Notes under the pieces: generated by a model
What the model was told of the DNA's origin: nothing
What the model saw: only the letters and a program-made list of their open reading frames with translations
Databases searched by the model: none
NCBI GenBank assembly: GCA_019677205.1
Contig: JAAMXY010001350.1
Coordinates: 1 to 11,341 of the forward strand
Source of the DNA: Pinguiococcus pyrenoidosus
Lineage: Eukaryota; Sar; Pinguiophyceae; Pinguiochrysidales; Pinguiochrysidaceae
Length of the DNA stretch: 11,341 nucleotides
Reading direction: 5' to 3'
Position numbers and translations under genes: made by a program
In this document: positions 7,601 through 11,341 of the stretch, piece after piece
Position numbering within the stretch: the first letter of the stretch is position 1
Layout: every line of letters begins with the position of its first letter

Positions 7601-9462
7601 AGGCGGAGCCCGCGTCGGCATTCTCCGGGCCGCTGTCTTACGTGTCTGGCCCCGTGGCGGCGGCGAACTCCGCCCTGGACGCCTCTGGGCAGGATCTCTT
7701 CTTCATGCAGCGCACTCTTTTGCGGGCAGCAAACTGCTTCTCGCACGAGAACGGCCCGCAGCTTCGCGTGTACTACCTGCAGCGGCTGGAGGCCCTGCAC
7801 ACCGCGACCGGAAACCGCGCCGAGGCAGCGCTGAGCGCACTGGCGGCTGCCGATACCATCGATGCTTGCCGGGCCGCCTTTGAGAGGAAAGAGCTGTGGG
7901 CGCCACACCCGCCCCGTCGCCGCATTGACGGCCAAACGGTAGCTCCGGGTCCGCTGCAGATCGAGAAGCGCAACGCGGGCCTGGAGTGTTGCGTCAAGGC
8001 GCGAAGCCTACTGCCCTTCGGGTCCATGGAGAAGCTCGACGCCGAGTTCAGTCACTACGTCGAGCGCGCTGCCGACCTGCTTTGCCAGATTCCGCTTCCG
8101 CTGCACGTCATCGAGGCCTACGAGCGACTCACGCCCCGCCTCGCCGCCAAGCGTGACCTCGCCAAGCTTCGGGACATCCATGAGAAGATGACCACGGCGT
8201 TCAAGACCGCGGACGCCGAAGAGTTGGTGTGGCGTGCGGGCGAGTTCGCTTCCTATGGCTTCGCTGAAGGGGGCGGCATGCAGAACCTTGGCGTCTACTT
8301 TCGGGTGTTGGTGTTCGGCGCGGCGCCGAGCACCTTCCTGGAGAATGCGAAGACGCCGGCCTCGCTGATCGGAGACCCGAGAGTCGTCACGAACGCTCAC
8401 GCCGAGTTCGTGTATCGCTTCCCGCCGCTGGTTCAGCTCGTGACCGCTACGCAGGCCATCTCCAACTTGCTCACCGCGGAGCTGAGGGCGATTCTTGGCG
8501 ACGCGGAGCTGCCGAGCATCGAGATCCTCCCTGATCGTGCCGACGAGGATGAGCTGCTCAAGGGCGCGGGGTCGCAGAAGCTCTATGTAAAGATCACGCT
8601 CGTGCGACCGGTGCCTGAGGAAGTGGCGAGGGCCGAAGGCCGCACGAATCTGGGTGGGAAGGCTGGCGAAGCGGTTCTGGAAGAAGTCGCCGAGGACGCG
8701 GTGCAGGGCATCGCCAGTGGCTGCAAGGACAGCGGCATGATCATCTCGCAGCAGCTGGCGTATCCCGAGTTTGGGGAGCGCTATGATCACTTTGAGTTCA
8801 GCGTGCCTTTCACGGCGTCGGGCAAAATGCAGGGCAGCACATCGGAGCAGTGCAAGAAGCTGACGTACCTTTCCGTCAACCACGCCTTCCCCACGCTGCA
8901 CACGCGCGTCAAGGTCGTGCGGCGGAGGGCAATCCTCATGTCACCCATCGACTGCGCCGTCGACGACCTGTCCAAGCGCTGCGTGCAGATGCGGATGGAA
9001 CTGGCCAAGCCTCCCACGGCCGTGGACAAGCAGGCGCTGATGCGCCTCGTGAGCGGCTCGGTCATCCCCCAGGTGAACGGCGGCGCCATGGAGATTGCCG
9101 AGTGCTTCTTGTCGCGGGTGAACATGTCCAATCCGATCCACCTGGTGAACGACGAGGAGATGCTGCAGGCGAAGCGGAGGGCGCTGGCGTCGGAGCTGCT
9201 GGTGTTCCTGACGCTGTGCAAGGAGCTGGTGAACCGGACTCGGCACGTCCTCGGCATCACCGAGCAGATGATCCGCCAGCCTCCCCCCGACTCGCCCGGC
9301 GACGACGGGGCGCGAGAGGAGAACACGGACATCACGTGGCAGCGCGAGGTCGAGAAAGGCTTAGAGAATATGAAGGCGTTCATGAAGCCGATGGTACTGC
9401 AGTACAACGTCGAAGGGGCCGACGTGTTCTTCAGCGATGCCAGAGCGAAGCAGCATTCGTAG
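1624..9462 (+). CDS. DOCK-family Rho-GTPase exchange factor (DHR-1 + DHR-2), SPIKE1-like, 2612 aa
   Basis: DOCK proteins activate Rac/Cdc42/ROP GTPases through DHR-2, while DHR-1 binds membrane phosphoinositides; they control actin and polarity. The order fits. Residues about 177-275 resemble the N-terminal block of plant SPIKE1 (EPLFVSLALYYID). A serine/threonine/alanine-rich linker spans about 481-514. DHR-1 starts near 608 (NLIFVQPE, AVRVELRD, ILPVTYHSREP, ILYFTVFHVHVK) and closes near 848-870 (QLTLRVLVRTASSIHP). The middle is helical, with an acidic run at 1230-1241, LKLILKSLAL near 1275, YDPRYQ near 1483 and a PPPP stretch near 1590. DHR-2 runs from about 2022 to 2600: VYFRVLVFG at 2224-2232, YDHFEFSVPFTASGK at 2387-2401, and SGSVIPQVNGG at 2477-2487, the loop with the valine nucleotide sensor in known DOCKs. 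The start has context GCGCCATGG with an in-frame TAG at 1597-1599. It is longer than SPIKE1 or animal DOCK6-11. Target GTPase unknown. Confidence 0.95.
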   Translation: MADGGVRKYFPRESGFSLPKKCISLEYVNRERELPDTVHASEVYGEVTSNSSRRNMNRQISPAVFTALEEFSRPLAFLKHDLDASGGLSKMATSISSSTFSDNANLPAFRSSCAPVDEEAEGSETSPVLNEQKLATDPSRPAKHAIFSTGYGAPSERFLCNYHPNFRPDAQVRDKLRRLESLKVLLKERPVGYQWLSVEFTGMNFQTPQFEPLFVSLALYYIDFSMEKNRQTLLPETSARVSEALYFDVAADSLVQKFPEMFHVEPQHLPTEVQDMLSKTPANLSGQALAASLEVSESDPGRLKTPTPSDFTKVKAGCIMIPRTRTFRNPSLVVVAQVFKVLQGEPDKVQDPYRVPARSRVNHQQLCLDAERLGKFLQPLGMAYTTVYNSDGQLRKSLKKEKNLPGAASTVRDLVMYRTKAGMTDVELMEQIVDIQNGAQVEYEHLTFSMELRISEVGRTPDFPQNQNGIPPFRTIDPHMTKSTSGAQGGSSSTATTPTSAASASASASAASDNDALKPYAKELVRFPLVNYSGAERKAASIIRSRLNTSHANPMQATLASAAAHAIMDAPATPTNAQTFSFPDALGEERKVSEILSSDVTRAAEKALKTYPQGRYQNLIFVQPEALAGFRHRNLAVRVELRDLQIPASSSQDGGRALPAIFNTKQGPSLVTEQILPVTYHSREPRLNGQVKVALPLKLTSSVILYFTVFHVHVKDKNLRRGSTWRSGAFSSVFGGKDKGEQEPFRVTDVVAKGYLPIVQPRGCGELLHNGFHTVHMDLVNSDVDDDEEGQSEVSRKGRGEDNAPGHHLNLSSLDIPGISCRCFRERACFVVRGGHLRLLVDPLGLATSSSQLTLRVLVRTASSIHPSDPGLAALFANAPAALGCLNYPEHVLPRKNMDVPGEETDLALLAHQLSRERNTLSTTGKLHRALTLCLADTSPFQTCEFLLTTLRILLRILCAGSGQISTESWRDSNRFPKMRCQAFLLLPVLLERACCALDSIEKSGEGSDEAEKEKAEASMPDYLQAYVDLLFLEEVPQGQKECVVTPKSSRKTRSDEEIDAIAAVISEKVFDTVCEECLDELAVEGSTDAAARRARQVRCHTVTPAPISFEDVDALPSAGDVSKIYTSDEEPDFEGRKSEGLRRALKSLARSRSMEEENESQMWQLLGSVPAAEDEKWWPWVYEVIITQWHAVLNVVQNAKPPASVADTSVTAGSGSVSLMALEEVTEGDEDEEEDEEGDAPGDAENSVVYPFGADDMPEDFRKDLAKHAPFALKLILKSLALRLCYEGKDPPVLLDNSTAYNLGSLCAALGAEVMSLPLWQRQALNAAMADFFREFMTLVHPEQAGRALRAYLRVLKKHHSVEDFELRIVLLENLSMYDHFVVINSPQVHPGGVTIPSSRVRAIVTGLAFSDEASVRPRSLPSADDGVITSGSSEISAEVPNHWLAELVVNEVMSVVSLHTAEPHVREHAVAVLRQLFVGHTYDPRYQDDLSRRRIANMYLPLLGKTVDSVERLENYAPYSVTRRDLLACLVYLLQDAPANCMHAVYREMCSPGDSADASSTLQTAKAEAEAKQKTPTRPGWLSSVGGKSPPPPFTHGQLLSAAQVGTVLRREAGVGVLAHRMVQLLRLCLDTFEYPGDEGAGSNLVPGAVPSQDDGKIKGPKGKDALSALDSMMKAGRIAGSGTLSRAERRLQQKGRVRTGRRQFADRRKTGDTLRATRSAPSGHLSPMQTVCATKRQCHIAQAVIHRSFFALVDEAAPGIHCSPGVGENPVLQGSARTFLQEVHIYMLHALEVAQSDDVLVSLLYECKHLIFRFGASTFLESAENGVQDWCRRLLMLCNARVGKVRHSALSVLVYMINCCYLWQRLRRREGRAAVEYLLNPLMAVAPDCFAEMGGPAVGGIGRHAADDIFPHPVTDKASVEREYKAFRVSMEELKRWQSVQSSSAQAGGGGVNEALGQELVAIARTLLALLDAFLADKVILSDMEEAASKAEPASAFSGPLSYVSGPVAAANSALDASGQDLFFMQRTLLRAANCFSHENGPQLRVYYLQRLEALHTATGNRAEAALSALAAADTIDACRAAFERKELWAPHPPRRRIDGQTVAPGPLQIEKRNAGLECCVKARSLLPFGSMEKLDAEFSHYVERAADLLCQIPLPLHVIEAYERLTPRLAAKRDLAKLRDIHEKMTTAFKTADAEELVWRAGEFASYGFAEGGGMQNLGVYFRVLVFGAAPSTFLENAKTPASLIGDPRVVTNAHAEFVYRFPPLVQLVTATQAISNLLTAELRAILGDAELPSIEILPDRADEDELLKGAGSQKLYVKITLVRPVPEEVARAEGRTNLGGKAGEAVLEEVAEDAVQGIASGCKDSGMIISQQLAYPEFGERYDHFEFSVPFTASGKMQGSTSEQCKKLTYLSVNHAFPTLHTRVKVVRRRAILMSPIDCAVDDLSKRCVQMRMELAKPPTAVDKQALMRLVSGSVIPQVNGGAMEIAECFLSRVNMSNPIHLVNDEEMLQAKRRALASELLVFLTLCKELVNRTRHVLGITEQMIRQPPPDSPGDDGAREENTDITWQREVEKGLENMKAFMKPMVLQYNVEGADVFFSDARAKQHS
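3127..3150 (+). repeat. Hexanucleotide microsatellite inside DOCK, coding for (Ala-Ser)4
   Basis: Four tandem units, GCTTCC followed by three GCTTCG, encode alternating Ala-Ser at residues 502-509 within a low-complexity linker between the N-terminal block and DHR-1. The unit is a multiple of three, so length changes would keep the frame. It is probably a flexible spacer. Confidence 0.8.
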
Positions 9463-9510
9463 GCTCGACATCTGAGACGAAACAAGAGACAATTCCTTCG
9501 GAAGCTGGTG
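9463..9510. other. 48-bp gap between convergent stop codons of DOCK and MAD2
   Basis: The DOCK TAG ends at 9462 and the MAD2 stop (TGA on the minus strand) begins at 9511. No AATAAA-type signal is visible on either strand in the gap. A small TTCC-TTC-GGAA hairpin (9493-9503) is the only structure. The two mature 3' ends must be extremely short or overlap each other's coding sequence. Confidence 0.9.
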
Positions 9511-10146
9511 TCAAATGCCGCTGCTTTCGCGGTAGGACACCGTCGTGTCCACCTTGTGAATCTTCGTGCTAAAACTGCGCAGCTTGACGTCCGCTCGCTC
9601 ACTCTCTTCAATGTCGTGGGGATCGCTATCTTCCCACGTGAGCGGCACTTCGGCGTTGCGGTCGGCAAAGACCAGCAGGTCGAAGGCGCAGGCCTCCTCC
9701 AGCATGGGGAGGAAGGTTACGGAGGCCGTGATCTGGCGAATGATCGCGCCGATCTCCTTCCGGATCTCCACCTCGCTCTTGTCGGACGTGCTGCGGGGCG
9801 TGTTTGCGCCGGAGTTCTCATCGCTGTCCACTTCCCGCTCGACGTCGAAGACCCACCTCTCCAGCGTGTTCCCGCTCTCCACGCCCTTCACCACGCACAC
9901 CATCTGGCGCATCTCGCCGTGCTCCAGCCACTGGTGCATCTGGAGCAGCACTTGCTCCAGGTACGCGTTGAGCTTCTCGTCCGTGGTCACCAGCATGGTC
10001 AGCCCGTACTTTGGCACGCGCCGAAAGGTCTCTGGAGGGTAGATGCCTCGCTGGTACAGAATGCTGTTGATGCTGTAGTGGAAGAACTCCTGCACGATGG
10101 CGGTGGAGCCACGTAAGGTGATGAGATTCGCCGTCTCCGTCGCCAT
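9511..10146 (-). CDS. MAD2: Mitotic spindle assembly checkpoint protein MAD2 (HORMA domain)
   Basis: MAD2 is recruited by MAD1 to unattached kinetochores, changes from open to closed form and sequesters CDC20 in the mitotic checkpoint complex, which inhibits APC/C. The 211-residue product spans the whole HORMA domain, near the 205 of human MAD2. Diagnostic segments in order are ITLRGS (9-14), INSILYQRGIYPPETF (26-41), KYGLTMLVTTD (46-56), ESGNTLERWVFDVE (90-103), IIRQITASVTFLP (136-147, with the dimer-interface Arg-Gln at 137-138), FDLLVFAD (155-162), LRSFSTKIHKVDTTVSY (189-205). The C-terminal safety-belt region is complete. A serine- and acid-rich loop at about 104-124 is somewhat longer than in human. 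There is no intron. The ATG (10146) gives the family's usual N-terminus. It is not MAD2L2/REV7, because the IRQIT and YQRGIYP segments are those of checkpoint MAD2. It is divergent from the methyltransferase gene and convergent with DOCK. Confidence 0.98.
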   Translation of the reverse strand: MATETANLITLRGSTAIVQEFFHYSINSILYQRGIYPPETFRRVPKYGLTMLVTTDEKLNAYLEQVLLQMHQWLEHGEMRQMVCVVKGVESGNTLERWVFDVEREVDSDENSGANTPRSTSDKSEVEIRKEIGAIIRQITASVTFLPMLEEACAFDLLVFADRNAEVPLTWEDSDPHDIEESERADVKLRSFSTKIHKVDTTVSYRESSGI

Positions 10147-10229
10147 GTCGACAAGTGCGCCGCAAGACCACAGCGTGTGGCGCCGTCCGCAGCTTGACCG
10201 ATCCGAAACGGCGACAAGATGCGCGAGAG

Positions 10230-10241
10230 TTTTGGCGGGAA
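10230..10241. promoter_or_regulatory. E2F-like site upstream of MAD2
   Basis: TTTTGGCGGGAA lies 84-95 bp upstream of the MAD2 start codon. It differs from TTTSSCGC at the last position only (TTTGGCGG) and resembles the TTTGGCGGGAA form found in replication-gene promoters. MAD2 is an E2F target in mammals, which makes the location sensible; binding is inferred. Confidence 0.45.
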
Positions 10242-10332
10242 TCGCGGAGAGCAGAAGGACCCGACAGCAACGGTCAGATGCCCAGTTTCAAGTATCTTGA
10301 TCTTATCAAATTCAAAGTATTATCTTGCATAA

Positions 10333-10349
10333 AAGACTGATTCAGTCTT
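10333..10349. repeat. 17-bp near-palindrome in the MAD2/BMT5 promoter
   Basis: AAGACTGA (10333-10340) and TCAGTCTT (10342-10349) are perfect inverted arms around one T. The centre reads TGATTCA (10338-10344), close to the bZIP site TGASTCA. It overlaps the end of the TATA-like CATAAAAG. It may bind a dimeric factor; a terminator role is unlikely between two start codons. Confidence 0.45.
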
Positions 10350-10453
10350 CTCTCTTCTGGGTTAAGAAGCTCCCATACGCGAGTCACCCAACTTGGGGAG
10401 ACAGTCATAGAATTTCATGTCTCCAACATCGTCTCCATAAACTCCAGTTCGTC

Positions 10454-10462
10454 GCGCGAAAA
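10454..10462. promoter_or_regulatory. E2F-like site upstream of the BMT5-like gene
   Basis: GCGCGAAAA is the reverse complement of TTTTCGCGC and contains an exact TTTSSCGC match. It lies about 45 bp before the start codon at 10507, so it may sit at or just downstream of the transcription start. The support is motif and position only. Confidence 0.35.
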
Positions 10463-10506
10463 GCGGCCATTTCCGCCCAAAGCCTTCGGCGTTGAAGCGA
10501 GCTTCG

Positions 10507-11341
10507 ATGCCGCGCGTGTTATTGCTTGGAGAAGGCAACTTCTCCTTCGCCCGCGCGTTGCTGCGCTTGAGCGCTGGCGGGAGCGCCTTGTCCAGTGCGA
10601 ACCCCAAGAGTCGCAAACGCTGTCGCGCGGAGTTGCGCGTTGAGACGAGAGAGCCGCCAAGCTTCCCACTGCTGCTGACCGCCACCAGCTTCGACTCGCG
10701 AGAGGAGGTTGATCGCAAGTACCCGGAGGCCGCTGCCATCCTGGAGGAGCTCCAAAGGGCCGATGTGTGCGTGAGACACCGAGTGGACGCCAGCGTTCTG
10801 TGGACGGACGCCGCTCTGCGCCGCCTTCCCTTCGACATCGTGGTGTTCAACTTCCCCCATCTGGGCACGGAGAACGCCAAGCTGCACAGCAAGTTCCTGG
10901 CGCACGTGCTGTCCGGCGTCTCGGATGTGCTCGCGGTGGGAGGCGCGCTGCATCTCACGCTGGCGGAGGGACAAGCGGAGCGCTGGCGTCTGAGCGCCAC
11001 AGCGGAGCGGCTGTTCTTCGAGGTGGCCGAGCAAGTACCTCTGCGCTTGGAGCGACTACCCGGCTACGAGCAGAAGCGCCACCAGTGTGGCGGCTCCTTT
11101 CGGCGGCGTACGGCGGGAGCGGCCGTGTACATTCTTCGAAGGAGGGCGGAACGCTACACGGTGGCGCCGTGGCTCTGCGGCTGGGAGACAACCACTTCGA
11201 CACCGGCGATGCCAGCAGATCACGAGGCCATGGTGGCTCCGGCACGACAGAAGGCTGCTTTGTTTCAGTGTCCGGAGTGCGGAAAGGAGTTTGCATCCGC
11301 GCAGGCGGTGAAGTCCCATGTCCGAGGCGTGCACGAGCTTG
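10507..11341 (+). CDS. BMT5-like (DUF2431) rRNA uridine-N3 methyltransferase with C2H2 zinc finger, 3'-truncated by window
   Basis: Yeast Bmt5 makes N3-methyluridine in 25S rRNA; this protein carries the same SAM-dependent domain. The ATG at 10507 is the first after an in-frame TAA (10438-10440) and opens MPRVLLLGEGNFSFARALL, the family's SAM-binding start (GEGNFSF at 8-14). LLLTATSFDS (56-64), KYPEAA (71-76), VDAS (93-96), FDIVVFNFPHLG (109-120, with NFPH at 115-118) and GGALHLTLAEGQAERW (145-160) follow in the expected order. About 35 residues, with a basic KSRKRCR at 34-40 that could be a nuclear signal, lie between GEGNFSF and LTATS, more than usual. At 254-276 is a C2H2 zinc finger: Cys255, Cys258, His271, His276. 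The frame is open at 11341 after 278 residues, so the C-terminus is missing. The domain family is secure; the exact target nucleotide and orthology to Bmt5, rather than another DUF2431 protein, are not. Confidence 0.92.
   Translation, partial: MPRVLLLGEGNFSFARALLRLSAGGSALSSANPKSRKRCRAELRVETREPPSFPLLLTATSFDSREEVDRKYPEAAAILEELQRADVCVRHRVDASVLWTDAALRRLPFDIVVFNFPHLGTENAKLHSKFLAHVLSGVSDVLAVGGALHLTLAEGQAERWRLSATAERLFFEVAEQVPLRLERLPGYEQKRHQCGGSFRRRTAGAAVYILRRRAERYTVAPWLCGWETTTSTPAMPADHEAMVAPARQKAALFQCPECGKEFASAQAVKSHVRGVHEL

Larger units (their letters stand above)
10147..10506. promoter_or_regulatory. Divergent intergenic region MAD2 / BMT5-like gene
   Basis: These 360 bp separate two start codons that point away from each other, so both promoters and leaders must fit inside. 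An AT-rich core (about 10285-10350) is flanked by GC-rich DNA. Visible elements are an E2F-like site on the MAD2 side, another on the methyltransferase side, a CATAAAAG TATA-like sequence (10329-10336), and a 17-bp near-palindrome. No RNA gene or further ORF was recognised. Confidence 0.7.

Noticed and set aside
9493-9503. TTCC-TTC-GGAA hairpin between the convergent genes as a terminator
   Set aside because: A four-pair stem is too weak, and intrinsic terminators of this type are not used by RNA polymerase II.

Overview
The window is nuclear DNA from a eukaryote. It holds four recognisable protein genes, all from eukaryote-only families: a DCN1-like neddylation factor, a DOCK-family Rho-GTPase exchange factor, the spindle checkpoint protein MAD2 and a BMT5-like rRNA methyltransferase. 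Coding DNA is GC-rich with mostly G or C at third codon positions. Genes are close together and introns are rare: one clear spliceosomal intron (GTACGT...TTTTCCAG) is visible, while the 7.8-kb DOCK gene and MAD2 each read as one uninterrupted frame. This fits a compact, intron-poor unicellular alga or protist, for example a red alga of the Porphyridium type or a stramenopile. That assignment is inference; no organelle or rRNA marker is present to settle it.

Layout. (1) 1-753, minus strand: 5' part of a DCN1/DCUN1D gene in two exons, running off the left edge. (2) 754-1623: an 870-bp divergent promoter region serving DCN1 (leftward) and DOCK (rightward), with an E2F-like site beside a CCAAT box, an AT-rich core with a TATA-like sequence, and a long pyrimidine tract. 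(3) 1624-9462, plus strand: a 2612-residue DOCK protein with an N-terminal block resembling plant SPIKE1, a DHR-1 (C2-like) domain, a long helical middle and a C-terminal DHR-2 GEF domain. (4) 9463-9510: only 48 bp separate the DOCK stop codon from the convergent MAD2 stop codon. (5) 9511-10146, minus strand: complete MAD2. (6) 10147-10506: a 360-bp divergent promoter between MAD2 and the next gene, again with E2F-like sites on both sides of an AT-rich core. (7) 10507 to the right edge, plus strand: a BMT5-like (DUF2431) methyltransferase with a C2H2 zinc finger at its visible C-terminal end.

The genes do not form one pathway. DCN1 (cullin activation), MAD2 (spindle checkpoint) and ribosome biogenesis are growth or cell-cycle functions, and E2F-like motifs in both divergent promoters suggest S/G2-linked expression, but this rests on short motifs. 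I found no convincing new multi-gene system. The points most worth following are the zinc-finger fusion on the methyltransferase, the unusually long single-frame DOCK gene with an in-frame candidate intron, the shared promoter architecture, and the nearly abutting convergent 3' ends.
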